Numbered from the stretch's first letter, positions 41,779-51,365 are shown. The stretch is 64,000 nt of DNA from Caldalkalibacillus salinus (GCF_016745835.1 NZ_JAERVL010000006.1:124001-188000), one strand, 5' to 3'. Program-made: numbers and translations. Notes: generated by a model from the letters alone, not told the origin.

Positions 41779-43302
41779 ATGAGCAAAAAATACGTAATCG
41801 GTTTAGATTTAGGAACGACAAGTGCAAAAGCGGTTTTATTTACTTACGATGGCCATGTGGTCACAGATGTGGAAGAAACCTATCCCCTGCACCACCCGCA
41901 TCCTTCTTGGGCTGAACAAAACCCGGATCAGATCGTCCAAGCTGCTGAGAAAGTGCTCGGGCATATTGTCACGCGTTACCCTGCGGATGACATCCTAGCC
42001 GTGGGTCTCTCTTCTGCTATGCATTCTCTCATTTGTGTCGATCAGGATGGTAAAGCGCTGTCTCCTTCTATCATATGGGCTGATGGCCGCAGTCAGGCGC
42101 AGACAGAAGAAATCAAAACACATGCAAAGGACATCTATATACAAACGGGTACACCTATACACCCTATGTCCCCGCTCACAAAATTAAAATGGATGAAAGA
42201 CAACCATTATGAGCCGTATATGAAGGCGCATAAGTTCCTGTCTATCAAAGAGTATCTGTTATGGCAGTGGTTTGGTCGTACGGATGTAGATTATGCGATC
42301 GCTTCGGCCACAGGACTATTCGATGTCCATCGGTTAACGTGGTCGAGTGAAGCCCTCAACATTGCCGGCATTAGCGAAGAGCAGCTGTCACGCCCTGTCT
42401 CACCAACTCATACTTATCAGGGACTTCAATCGGACGTCGCCAGGAAAATCGGCCTCCCCCTTGACCTGCCTATTGTGATCGGGTCTAGTGACGGTCCCCT
42501 GGCAAACTTAGGAAATGGGGCCATTACCGATGGGGATGTGGCGATGACGGTCGGTACAAGCGGGGCCATTCGTCGATTCGCTTCACAGCCTCATGTCGAT
42601 GCTTTACAAGAAACGTTCTGTTATGCATTCACAGAAGACAAGTGGATTCTAGGGGGTCCCACGAATAACGGCGGGATTGTCTTGCGGTGGTTAAAAGAAT
42701 TGCTAGGGGAGCAGGAAGTACAGCTGGCGGAGGAAAAAGGCCTCAGTCCTTATGATCTGTTAACAAAGTTGGCTGCAGACGTTCCTGCTGGTGCAGAGAA
42801 TCTGCTATTCCTCCCCTACCTTAACGGTGAAAGAGCCCCTATATGGGATGCACAGGCTAAGGGTTCTTTTATTGGACTCACGCTGAGACATCAGAAAGCA
42901 CACATGGTACGCGCCGGTTTAGAGGGGGTTATCTTCAGCTTATACCATGTCGCCCAATCGCTGGAAAGACTGTCGGGACGCTCTAACCATATCTATGCGA
43001 GTGGCGGATTTGCTAGATCTCACTTATGGCTACAGATACTTGCTGATGTGTTTGAACAGGAAGTTAAGGTTCCTGAGAGCCACCAAAGCTCAGCTTGGGG
43101 CGCAGCATGGTTAGCGATGATGGCCCTAGGAGAAGCGCCATCTCTAGAAGCGATAAAGGCTTTTATTCCGATGCGTGTGAGTTGTTCTCCGAATCATGAA
43201 CAACACCAGACTTATAAACGCTTATACCCGATTTATGAGCAAGCAGTGAAGGCGTTGCAACCATCTTTCCAAGCGTTGCATCAGTCAGAACACGAGGTAT
43301 AA
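41779..43302 (+). CDS. FGGY-family carbohydrate kinase, gluconokinase-like
   Basis: ATP-dependent sugar or sugar-acid kinase (507 aa). FGGY N-domain: GLDLGTTSAKAVLFTYDG, LHHPHPSWAEQNPDQI, GLSSAMHSLICVD and IIWADGRSQAQ. The C-domain has MTVGTSGAIRRFASQP, LPYLNGERAPIWDAQAKG and IYASGGFARSHLWLQILADV. The pattern is closest to GntK (gluconate kinase) of Bacillus. ATG 41779 is chosen, with AGGTG six bases upstream; GTG 41770 and ATG 41773 are alternatives. Divergent from iclR; gluconate, or a product of the dgo region, may be the substrate. Confidence 0.9.
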   Translation: MSKKYVIGLDLGTTSAKAVLFTYDGHVVTDVEETYPLHHPHPSWAEQNPDQIVQAAEKVLGHIVTRYPADDILAVGLSSAMHSLICVDQDGKALSPSIIWADGRSQAQTEEIKTHAKDIYIQTGTPIHPMSPLTKLKWMKDNHYEPYMKAHKFLSIKEYLLWQWFGRTDVDYAIASATGLFDVHRLTWSSEALNIAGISEEQLSRPVSPTHTYQGLQSDVARKIGLPLDLPIVIGSSDGPLANLGNGAITDGDVAMTVGTSGAIRRFASQPHVDALQETFCYAFTEDKWILGGPTNNGGIVLRWLKELLGEQEVQLAEEKGLSPYDLLTKLAADVPAGAENLLFLPYLNGERAPIWDAQAKGSFIGLTLRHQKAHMVRAGLEGVIFSLYHVAQSLERLSGRSNHIYASGGFARSHLWLQILADVFEQEVKVPESHQSSAWGAAWLAMMALGEAPSLEAIKAFIPMRVSCSPNHEQHQTYKRLYPIYEQAVKALQPSFQALHQSEHEV

Positions 43303-43380
43303 CGAGCGATATTCGGTGTGATTGATTGATGACATCGCCTTGTGCTATAAGAGTATGAGTCTATCATATTTTAATTTCGA

Positions 43381-43410
43381 ATCAGACACCTCGTGTGTCT
43401 GATTTTTTTA
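43381..43410 (+). terminator. Terminator of the kinase gene
   Basis: ATCAGACAC-CTCGT-GTGTCTGAT followed by seven T. It ends at the stop codon of the convergent namZ gene. Confidence 0.85.
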
Positions 43411-44694
43411 TGACTCGTATAATTGGTATGGTTTCGTTTCTTCCATATAAGACGTTAAGCTGACTTCTTCTTCCGCTAGCCACGCTTGTACAGGTCGTTT
43501 AGCGTTTAGGCTTTTCCTTACTTGGTCAGTCCCAAGTAATAAGTCAATAAAATATCGGTTTTTAATCGGGTCTTGCCATTTAAAATGCTGCGGGTACAGC
43601 GCACTCAAGGTCTCTAGCATGGTTAGCCCTACCCGCGTTGGATGCATACGTTCTCTATCACTGATATGGACATGTACACCACTGCATAACGCGTCTTGAT
43701 ATTTGGATGTAGTCGGCTGAAAGGCTACAGGACGAAACTGTACCCCTTCCAGTTTGTATGTGTCTAACGCTTCCTTCCACTCTTGGGCTGTAATCCATGG
43801 TGCACCAATCCACTCAAACGGTTTGGTCGTGCCTCTGCCCTCTGACACGTTTGTGCCTTCAAACAAACAAGTACCAGCATATAATAGGGCCATGTCCAGG
43901 CCTGTGGCGTTTGGTGAAGGCATCGTCCAGGGAAGGCCGGTTTGGTCGTACCAATCCCTGCGGCACCATCCCTCCATAGGGATCACGCTTAAATCACAAC
44001 GCAATTGAAGATGAGCATGCATATACCTTGCAAGTTCACCTACAGTCAAACCATGACGTATAGGAAGGTGATAACCCCCAACGAATGAGTCGAAGGCAGG
44101 ATTGATACGATTCCCTTCTATCTGAGTACCTGTAACGGGGTTAGGGCGATCTAAGACCACGAAGGAGAGCGCATTTTCACTCGCCGCTTTCATGGCTAGG
44201 ATGAGTGTGTAAATGTAGGTATAATAACGCACACCCAAATCCTGGATATCGTAGATGAGACAATCAAGGTCTTCTAGCATTTCCGTTGTCGGTTGCTTCG
44301 TTTGACCATACAGACTATACACCGGTATTTGGGTGATGGGGTCGATGTGATGTTTGACATGCGCCCCAGCTGGCTTCTGTCCGCGAATGCCGTGTTCGGG
44401 AGCAAAGAGAGCCACCACTTCATACCCTTGTGCTAATAATCGGTCAACGCTTAGCTTAAGTTGATCATCCACTGAGGTGTGATTCATGATCAAGCCTATT
44501 TTTTTACGCCTCAACTCTTCATACAGTCTGGCTTCACGTTCGTTATGCGCGTCCTTGTCTAGGAGCCGTTGCAGTCCTGTTCGAACGGCAGGCCCCTCAT
44601 TATCGTTACGTCGTTTGACATCTACACTCGTACGCTGTTGTTCGCTATCCATTCTCGACGGTTGGACTCTGTCCTCATGACTCCTTTTTTGCAT
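43408..44694 (-). CDS. namZ: NamZ-type exo-beta-N-acetylmuramidase (DUF1343), no signal peptide
   Basis: DUF1343 protein related to B. subtilis YbbC/NamZ, which removes MurNAc from non-reducing ends of glycan fragments. Motifs: KKIGLIMNHTSVD, FAPEHGIRGQ, YDIQDLGVRYYTYIYT, VVLDRPNPVTG, EGTNVSEGRGTTKPFEWIGAPW. The first 70 residues are charged and hydrophilic (QKRSHEDRVQPSRMDSEQ), with no export signal, whereas YbbC is secreted. The 428-residue frame starts at ATG 44694 behind GAGGAG and overlaps the kinase gene by 20 bases. Confidence 0.9.
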   Translation of the reverse strand: MQKRSHEDRVQPSRMDSEQQRTSVDVKRRNDNEGPAVRTGLQRLLDKDAHNEREARLYEELRRKKIGLIMNHTSVDDQLKLSVDRLLAQGYEVVALFAPEHGIRGQKPAGAHVKHHIDPITQIPVYSLYGQTKQPTTEMLEDLDCLIYDIQDLGVRYYTYIYTLILAMKAASENALSFVVLDRPNPVTGTQIEGNRINPAFDSFVGGYHLPIRHGLTVGELARYMHAHLQLRCDLSVIPMEGWCRRDWYDQTGLPWTMPSPNATGLDMALLYAGTCLFEGTNVSEGRGTTKPFEWIGAPWITAQEWKEALDTYKLEGVQFRPVAFQPTTSKYQDALCSGVHVHISDRERMHPTRVGLTMLETLSALYPQHFKWQDPIKNRYFIDLLLGTDQVRKSLNAKRPVQAWLAEEEVSLTSYMEETKPYQLYES

Positions 44695-45724
44695 GTTTGA
44701 TACTCCTCTGTTCAGTTATCTCAGTGATTTCGGGCACAGGCTTATTCGCTTTGCGGAAAGCGGCGTACACCGCTCCAGCCACTGGGGGCAAGGAGGGCGT
44801 GATGAACTTGAGATCAAAAGGCAAATCAGATAAACCTTTTTTAAGACTTGGCAGCAACCACTTGGCATGGGTGTATACACCACCTGCAAGTACGACAGGC
44901 ACTAGCGGACGTGTGACGTCCTTCTGTCCATCGTGTGGCCCTTGTACATAAAGCATGTTTATTACGGTCTTGATCTCTTGTGCAGCATCCAGCCCTGCCT
45001 GTTCGAGTATAAGCTCTGCCACACGGTCACCCGCTTCAGCAGCGTGAAACACTTGCTTGGCCAAACGTGAGACGCGTGTTCTCGTTTGCCCCGTTTCATA
45101 AAGATAGGGAATCAGTTCTTTTACCGTATTTAGACCTATATCATTCAAAATGAGGCCCGTTAGTTCCGTCTGTGGACCACTTCCCTCGTGAGTAGCTAAT
45201 ATAGACTGACAGGCCGCTTTGCCAATGGCGAAACCACTTCCCGGATCTCCAAGAATATAGCCCCAACCCCCTATCTTCTGCTCATGCCCTTGCTCATTAA
45301 TACCATAGGCCACGGATCCAGTCCCTGCGATGTGAACGACACCTGGTTCACCTTTTGTACCTGAATATAATGCATTGACGGCATCATGACCGACATATAT
45401 TTTGACCTGATGAGGGAGCTGCTTTTCTAAAATGGCGGTAAGACGTAATGTCACATCCCCTTGCGTCGCACCGGCAAATCCTCCAAAAACATGGGATAAC
45501 GCCATAAATACTTGCGGGGATTGACTCTTCAACTGTCGCAATAATCCCTCTAAGTCAAGCTGTACACGTTCGACCTCCCCACCATTTAAATTTGAGCCTC
45601 CGACAGTAGCCGAGGCTAGCAATTGGCCTTGGCCATCAACGAGCCACCCTTCCGTTTTTGTCCCTCCACCATCTATTCCCATGACAACTGTCTGACGCAT
45701 CTGATGTGCGATTTGTGCAACCAT
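44675..45724 (-). CDS. BadF/BadG-type N-acetylhexosamine kinase (MurK/NagK-like)
   Basis: ATPase-fold kinase (349 aa). Phosphate motifs: MGIDGGGTKTEGWLVD near residue 16, GHDAVNALYSGTKGEPGVVHIAGTGSVAYGI (core HIAGTGSVAYG) and GGWGYILGDPGSGFAIGKAA, then PVVLAGGVYTHAKWL. Related enzymes phosphorylate GlcNAc and, in Clostridium MurK, also MurNAc. Directly upstream of and overlapping namZ, so free MurNAc or GlcNAc is the expected substrate. The choice between them needs biochemistry. Confidence 0.88.
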   Translation of the reverse strand: MVAQIAHQMRQTVVMGIDGGGTKTEGWLVDGQGQLLASATVGGSNLNGGEVERVQLDLEGLLRQLKSQSPQVFMALSHVFGGFAGATQGDVTLRLTAILEKQLPHQVKIYVGHDAVNALYSGTKGEPGVVHIAGTGSVAYGINEQGHEQKIGGWGYILGDPGSGFAIGKAACQSILATHEGSGPQTELTGLILNDIGLNTVKELIPYLYETGQTRTRVSRLAKQVFHAAEAGDRVAELILEQAGLDAAQEIKTVINMLYVQGPHDGQKDVTRPLVPVVLAGGVYTHAKWLLPSLKKGLSDLPFDLKFITPSLPPVAGAVYAAFRKANKPVPEITEITEQRSIKHAKKES

Positions 45725-45759
45725 TTATCTCCAGCTCCTTTATTAACCTTCTCTATATA

Positions 45760-47127
45760 TTAGAAAAAGAGGTGTGTGATTCCTGCAATGAGTGGGATGG
45801 CGAGTAAGGTACGTAAGAGAAAGAGGACTAGGATATGCGTCAGTTTAATGGGGATATCGATTTCTAACAATAACGGAATCACAGCAGAGAAAAAGAGGAT
45901 TTGTGTAAGAGAGAGTACGGCGATAAAGAATTTGGCTGCGATCGTCGCTTCACCTATGATTAAAGCGGGTAAAAACATTTCTGTGATCCCAATCAGTGTC
46001 GCGGGTGCAATGATAGCTACATCAGGCAGGCGCAATAAGTGTAATAGCGGCTCCATCGGCTTCCCTAGCCAAACAAAAAGGGATGTATGCTGCGCAATCA
46101 GTATGGCTAATACCCCGACAGAGAGTATTGTGGGTAGAATGACCATGGATAGTTTTATACCGTCTATGAGCCCCTGTACTAATGTCTTACATATTGATTT
46201 TGTTTGTTGGGCCTGCATGACGCCCTGATGCAGTGCGAAGCGCCATATGGGCATTCTGTTTGCTCTTGTTGGCTCAGGAGAAGGGTGTCCATGATAGGCA
46301 TCAGGCAAACGGGAAAGTGGTGGGATTCTGACGAGAATCATAGAAACGATGATACTCACGAATAGCGTAGAGAAGAAGATAAGAGGAAAAATAGATAGCA
46401 GTCCTAATGTATTGGCTACAACGGCAAAGAACCCTATGCTGACCGTGGAAAAACAAGTGGAGATAATGGTCGCTTCTCGCACGGAATACCGACCTTGTAA
46501 GTACATTTTATTGGTCATGTAAATCCCCACTGAATAGCTACCGACAAACGAGGCTATGGCATCCAATGCAGACCTTCCCGGTACCTTAAATAATGGACGC
46601 ATGACAGGTCGGGAGAGCGCGCCAATAAAGTCCAAGCCTCCAAATACAACAAATAAAGTAATAAAGATGGCCCCAATGGGTACGATCACGGCAACTGATG
46701 AAACGAGAGTGTGGTACATGAGTCCACCCGTTTGACTAGCTAATAGCCATGCTGGTCCGATTTGAAAGTAGATGAAGATGGCCAGAAGGGCACCTAGACA
46801 TCGAAAGAAGAAAAAAGTTGGCGAAGCGTCAAAATATTGAAATGAGGGTAGCATCGTGAACATGCCTGAGCGTTGAAGCTTTGCCATCATACTACATAAT
46901 GCGGCTAGAAGTATAAGCACAAGACAGTATAAGGTTACCACATCGGGGTAGGTTCCCCTCACGTAACTGACCATGAAGTCAAAAATGATCGTCCATGTCC
47001 CATTGATTTTGATCGGCATCATAAAGAAGAATAGCCCAATCACAAGGGAAAACCATAACCGAACGGCGCCTTGTTGGTACTTATGTCGATCAATGATCGT
47101 TTGCTTATCTTTTGCTTTTGATGACAT
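45760..47127 (-). CDS. YjiH-like membrane protein with nucleoside-recognition (Gate) domains
   Basis: Polytopic membrane protein (455 aa) of the YjiH/Gate family: about ten helices, SRPVMRPLFKVPGRSALDAIASFVGSYSVG near 180 (core PGRSALDAIASFVGSYS) and the second half GITEMFLPALIIGEATIAAKFFIAVLS. Function of the family is not established. It heads the operon with the sugar kinase and namZ (35 bp before the kinase start), making it a candidate carrier for an amino sugar or its fragments; this is inference from position only. ATG follows AAGGGGGAAGG. Confidence 0.8.
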   Translation of the reverse strand: MSSKAKDKQTIIDRHKYQQGAVRLWFSLVIGLFFFMMPIKINGTWTIIFDFMVSYVRGTYPDVVTLYCLVLILLAALCSMMAKLQRSGMFTMLPSFQYFDASPTFFFFRCLGALLAIFIYFQIGPAWLLASQTGGLMYHTLVSSVAVIVPIGAIFITLFVVFGGLDFIGALSRPVMRPLFKVPGRSALDAIASFVGSYSVGIYMTNKMYLQGRYSVREATIISTCFSTVSIGFFAVVANTLGLLSIFPLIFFSTLFVSIIVSMILVRIPPLSRLPDAYHGHPSPEPTRANRMPIWRFALHQGVMQAQQTKSICKTLVQGLIDGIKLSMVILPTILSVGVLAILIAQHTSLFVWLGKPMEPLLHLLRLPDVAIIAPATLIGITEMFLPALIIGEATIAAKFFIAVLSLTQILFFSAVIPLLLEIDIPIKLTHILVLFLLRTLLAIPLIAGITHLFF

Positions 47128-47205
47128 ATCCTTCCCCCTTACGTATCTGCTCTACTACTATACGTATGGGCGAACGTCACCTTGTATGGCATATTTTTTA
47201 TTTAA

Positions 47206-48546
47206 TTAACGGCTCACGATGTCGTTAGTATGCTCGTTTAACGGATCATGAGGTTTTTCGATATCCGTTGTGCTGTACTTGACCGTTTTTTTGAGGAGGC
47301 GGTTACGTAGGAGCTGCCCTAAGGACACATCCTGTCGTCCCATGTAAAACGGAACCTCCTCATCCGGTGCCAAGATAATACCAAGCTGATGATGATCCTC
47401 TTCGTAAATAGATGATTTGGCAAAACGAATCATAGACTGCTCATCGATAACCTCTAGTTTACAGAAGGCCATATTCGATTGCATTGCTTCATATAGATCT
47501 TTGCGTTCATGAACACGTTGTCCATTTACCTTGTAGATGAGTTCTCCTATTTTTAAACCCATGCGCTCCGCTGGTGTGCCAGGAATCACCGCTAAGATTC
47601 TAAGTCCGTCATTGGTATGGACAAATGTCGGTGCCACTTCCTGCTCTTTCCAACGACTATAAAATAGGATGGCTTCATGACCAAGAAATGAGAACAATGC
47701 GGCCAATACAAGAAACCATTCAGATAAGTACACAGCCCCAAACACTAAGGCTAGCAGAGCCATGCTGTAAAAAAATAGATACTTTGCGTTCGTGTTGGCC
47801 TTTTGTTGTGGTGTAGAAGATATGGCTTGCTCTGAAAAACCTAGGACGGCTGGTAACAGCAATAGAGAGTAGCTTGTCCATCCCACGCTTGTTTGTAAAA
47901 GGGGCCAGCCTTCAAATAAAGATGGCAGCCCATCACTAGCACCGAATACAGCAAAAACAGGAACAAACCATATCTGCTGAATATGGTATGCTCCTACAAT
48001 GCGTCCTCTTTTACTTTGTATAAACACAGGAGTTGCACGGTTCGCACCGTTGAGATATATAAGTAAGGCTTCGGCTAGGTGAAGTATGCCGACGATGGCA
48101 AAAAGGGATGGGATATGAATGTCTAGCAAGATCGTCCATAACGGCTGTAGCCATGTCACCTCTAGGCCCTGGGGGAACCAAGTGGCGATGAGTGCAAACA
48201 AGCCAACGATGGCGCCAGAATAAGCAAAACACAAGTATCTCACCTGAAAAAGCATAAGGACAAGAGCCACAATCCATAAGGCGATAAAAGTATCCATGGA
48301 GAATATAACACCGAGCCCAATAAAGGCGCTGGAGGCTAATAAGCCCCCTAAGATGCCATAAAAAACAGATTGTAATACACCTTCCGATACGGTGTGCAGT
48401 CTTGCACTAAATAGCTTGCGCTCCATATCCACTTGTCTTTTCCATTGCATACAGATGATGAGAAGTAAGAGATATGGAAATGGATTAATAAAAAAGGCCG
48501 GTATCCCATACCACATGGCTGTTATCCACTGCATCCAAACTTCCAT
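47206..48546 (-). CDS. minJ: MinJ-like polytopic PDZ membrane protein
   Basis: Predicted division-site or topology protein. About eight membrane helices over residues 1-300, then a PDZ domain (about 340-405) with GLRILAVIPGTPAERMGLKIGELIYKVNG (core AVIPGTPAERMGLKIG) and a basic tail. In B. subtilis MinJ (about 400 aa) is encoded near ftsEX-ctpB and links DivIVA to MinCD; gene order here is the same. At 446 aa it is a bit longer. The start at 48546 has GGTGG upstream; a later ATG (MQWITAMW) is possible. Confidence 0.78.
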   Translation of the reverse strand: MEVWMQWITAMWYGIPAFFINPFPYLLLLIICMQWKRQVDMERKLFSARLHTVSEGVLQSVFYGILGGLLASSAFIGLGVIFSMDTFIALWIVALVLMLFQVRYLCFAYSGAIVGLFALIATWFPQGLEVTWLQPLWTILLDIHIPSLFAIVGILHLAEALLIYLNGANRATPVFIQSKRGRIVGAYHIQQIWFVPVFAVFGASDGLPSLFEGWPLLQTSVGWTSYSLLLLPAVLGFSEQAISSTPQQKANTNAKYLFFYSMALLALVFGAVYLSEWFLVLAALFSFLGHEAILFYSRWKEQEVAPTFVHTNDGLRILAVIPGTPAERMGLKIGELIYKVNGQRVHERKDLYEAMQSNMAFCKLEVIDEQSMIRFAKSSIYEEDHHQLGIILAPDEEVPFYMGRQDVSLGQLLRNRLLKKTVKYSTTDIEKPHDPLNEHTNDIVSR

Positions 48547-48564
48547 CCCTTTGGCCCACCTTCC

Positions 48565-50031
48565 TTAATTCAATTCTTGTAATAGTACTTCTACTGCCTT
48601 CTGTAATTGCTCGTCATTTTGTGGATCTCTCATCGCTTCCAAAAGCTCTTCTTGTAACAACGCAGCTGTTTTACTGTCGACTTTTCCTGAAACGGTGAGA
48701 CTATGATCTTGCTGAAAACGGCTGACGGCTCTTTCCGTTGCTTCGTTATAGAAACCGTCCTCCCGACCAGGATCATAACCTAAACCTCTAAGCATTAATT
48801 GTATATTCTTGACCTGACTGTTATTCATATCACGTTCATACACCGTGTCAGTATCGATCGGTACAGCATGGAAGTAATCTGGTTGCTCAACTTTGATATC
48901 CGGTTCTACCCCGACACCATTAATCCAATTCTCATCCGGTGTGAGCCATTTGGCCACCGTTAGTTTGATTTCACTGTCATCTCCCATCGGAATCGTACTT
49001 TGAACGGTCCCTTTTCCAAAGGATTGCTGTCCAACAACCTTATAACCGCCCGCTTCCTTCAGCGCTGCCGCTAGAATCTCTGATGCACTCGCGCTCCCGT
49101 TATCAACGAGGATTGTAATAGGATAAGGCTTTTTACCCTCTAGTGTGGAATGATAAGAGGCGATCTCACCGTTCCGACTATTAATTTTGGTAATGACACT
49201 TTCATTTGGCACGATTAAATCACCAATTTCACTCACAGCTTCTAAATACCCACCTGGATTCCCTCTAACGTCGATGACAAGACCGTCGATCCCGTCCTGT
49301 TCAAACGCCATTAATTGCTCTTCAAAATCTTGTGCTGTTTGCTGAGCAAAAGATGTGATTTCAATCATACCGAAGGTCTTTCCGTTCGCTCTAATCGTTT
49401 CACCATACACGGTATGAAGTGGAATTTCATCACGCGTCACTGTAATGGAAATCGGATCGGACACACCTGGACGCATGACCTCGAGTTCGGCCTCAGAATC
49501 CTTAGGTCCTCTTATCTTTAATACGGCACGATGAAGGTCTAATCCTTCTAGACTTTCACCATTTACACTAATAATTTGGTCATTTGGCCTTAAACCTGCT
49601 TTTTCTGCTGGAGCCCCACGTATTGGTGCGACGATTGTGACGCGTCCATCTTGCATCATGACTTCTGCACCTATGCCCTCAAAAGATGACTCCAACGAGG
49701 ACCTGAACTGCTCCGCTGCATCTGGATCCATATACACGGAATAAGGGTCATCTAATGTTTCTAGCATCCCCTCTACGGCACCTTCTAAGAGTTCTGCTTC
49801 GTTCACATCTAAAACATAATTACTACGAATAATATCATAAGCTTCTTGAATCTTAGAGAAGTTTAAATCACCCTCAGTATCTCCATCCATTTGCCCTGTT
49901 TGTGGGTGACTGACTTCGTTATTAGAACCGCCAGCTAAACCAGGTGTACCCAACACGAGCATCGTCACAACACTGCTCAGAACTATCGATAATGCTACGA
50001 GTACAAGAACCGTTCTACCTTTAAATTGCAT
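48565..50031 (-). CDS. ctpB: C-terminal processing peptidase, S41A (CtpB-like)
   Basis: Exported serine protease (488 aa). One N-terminal membrane anchor or signal (VLVLVALSIVLSSVVTMLVL), a PDZ domain (about 90-180; RVTIVAPIRGAPAEKAGLRPND), the S41 catalytic domain with serine in VDNGSASASEILAAALK and lysine in GQQSFGKGTVQ, and a C-terminal peptidoglycan-binding helix bundle (IQLMLRGLGYDPGREDGFYNEAT). ATG 50031 is used, with AGGTGGTGA upstream. In B. subtilis CtpB has a role in sporulation signalling. Follows the M23 protein gene in the ftsEX unit. Confidence 0.93.
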   Translation of the reverse strand: MQFKGRTVLVLVALSIVLSSVVTMLVLGTPGLAGGSNNEVSHPQTGQMDGDTEGDLNFSKIQEAYDIIRSNYVLDVNEAELLEGAVEGMLETLDDPYSVYMDPDAAEQFRSSLESSFEGIGAEVMMQDGRVTIVAPIRGAPAEKAGLRPNDQIISVNGESLEGLDLHRAVLKIRGPKDSEAELEVMRPGVSDPISITVTRDEIPLHTVYGETIRANGKTFGMIEITSFAQQTAQDFEEQLMAFEQDGIDGLVIDVRGNPGGYLEAVSEIGDLIVPNESVITKINSRNGEIASYHSTLEGKKPYPITILVDNGSASASEILAAALKEAGGYKVVGQQSFGKGTVQSTIPMGDDSEIKLTVAKWLTPDENWINGVGVEPDIKVEQPDYFHAVPIDTDTVYERDMNNSQVKNIQLMLRGLGYDPGREDGFYNEATERAVSRFQQDHSLTVSGKVDSKTAALLQEELLEAMRDPQNDEQLQKAVEVLLQELN

Positions 50032-50156
50032 GGATACGTCACCACCTATTTTTCCTCTTGATTGCATGAAGGAGACCCCAGATAAGGCTATGCATAGCGC
50101 CCTATGTGAAGTCTCCTGTTATCTTTATGTGAAGCCTGTACGAGTTATGTGTCTTT

Positions 50157-51365
50157 TTAGTTTGTATTCTTCAAATAATTCATAGGGTCCACTTGTTGGC
50201 CATTTTCGTGCACCTCGAAATGCAAATGTGGCCCCGTCGATCGTCCTGTAGACCCAATTTCAGCTATTTTTTGGCCTTTTTCAACTCGTTGACCACTGTT
50301 CACGACAATACCACCATTTCGAATGTGCCCATACAGTGTCCGTGTATTATCCCCATGTTCTATGATTACAGTGTTACCGTACCCTCTTAGGTACTCAGCA
50401 ACAATGACGATACCGTCCGCTGCTGCTACAATGGTTGTCCCCTGTGGCGCCCCAACATCCATCCCGTTATGTCCTCTGCTTGCACCTGTAAATGGATCAG
50501 TACGAAGTCCGAAGTGTGAGGTGATTCTCTGACTGTCTGGTACAGGCCAAGCGAAAACACCATCAAATTGTAGGGTTTGAATTTCCTTCTGTTTCGCACT
50601 AATGTCATTGGCCAATTGCATGGCATTTTGAGCCATTTCTGCCTCTCTCTTCGCTAATTCTTCTTCGCTTTCATCTACCTCGGCAATGGCCACGCTTTTT
50701 TGTTTACGCTTGTCGCGTAAACTTGCGCGTAGAGTGTCTAGCTCATCCATTTGCTCTTCAAGATCCACTAGAATGCCCTCTAAAACTAATTTCTTTTCAT
50801 TAATTGTTTCTTTCTCTTCAATAAAGTCCTCTATAATTTTCTGATCTTGCTGTACGAGCAGACTAAGCATATCGAGTCGTTCAATAAATTCTCCAAAGCT
50901 TGCAGCGCCAAGCAAAACCTCAAGATAGTTGACCGCTCCTCCGTTCTCGTACATCGCACGGACGCGTGTCTTTAACAAATCCTCTTGGGAGGCTACGCGT
51001 TCTTCAGCTTCTTTAAGCTCGACCGCTTTTTCCTCTGCTTGTGTTTCAATAGTGGCAATCTCTTCTCTTTTATTTGAGATCTTGATTTCAGTCTCCGCCA
51101 TCTCTTGGTCTATTTCTAGTATTTCACGGTTCAACTGATCTCTTTTTCGTTGTAACTCTTCTATTTCCCCTTGCACCTGAGCCCGTTGTTCGTCTGCTTT
51201 TCTCCGTTCTTGCTCAAGACGCTCAATTTCCCGCTCAAGTCTCTCAACCTCTTCGGAACTGGCTTGTCCCACATTCTGAGGACCAATATCCCAGAATAGC
51301 GCACCTGCTACTAACGTTAATGACATTACAACGGCCATCGTCATTCTCATTCTTGTTACCAACAA
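50157..51365 (-). CDS. EnvC-like murein hydrolase activator/M23 peptidase
   Basis: Exported coiled-coil protein with a LytM domain (402 aa). Signal-like N-terminus (MAVVMSLTLVAGALFWDIG), long coiled coil (about 35-270, many E/K/R and EEIERLEQERRKADEQ), then M23 domain (about 280-395) with zinc-site residues in ITSHFGLRTDPF, HNGMDVGAPQGT and GPHLHFEVHENG. All metal ligands (HxxxD and HxH) are present, so it may be an active endopeptidase rather than a degenerate EnvC. Start TTG 51365 behind GGAGGGG. Just below ftsX, as expected for the FtsEX partner. Confidence 0.9.
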   Translation of the reverse strand: MLVTRMRMTMAVVMSLTLVAGALFWDIGPQNVGQASSEEVERLEREIERLEQERRKADEQRAQVQGEIEELQRKRDQLNREILEIDQEMAETEIKISNKREEIATIETQAEEKAVELKEAEERVASQEDLLKTRVRAMYENGGAVNYLEVLLGAASFGEFIERLDMLSLLVQQDQKIIEDFIEEKETINEKKLVLEGILVDLEEQMDELDTLRASLRDKRKQKSVAIAEVDESEEELAKREAEMAQNAMQLANDISAKQKEIQTLQFDGVFAWPVPDSQRITSHFGLRTDPFTGASRGHNGMDVGAPQGTTIVAAADGIVIVAEYLRGYGNTVIIEHGDNTRTLYGHIRNGGIVVNSGQRVEKGQKIAEIGSTGRSTGPHLHFEVHENGQQVDPMNYLKNTN

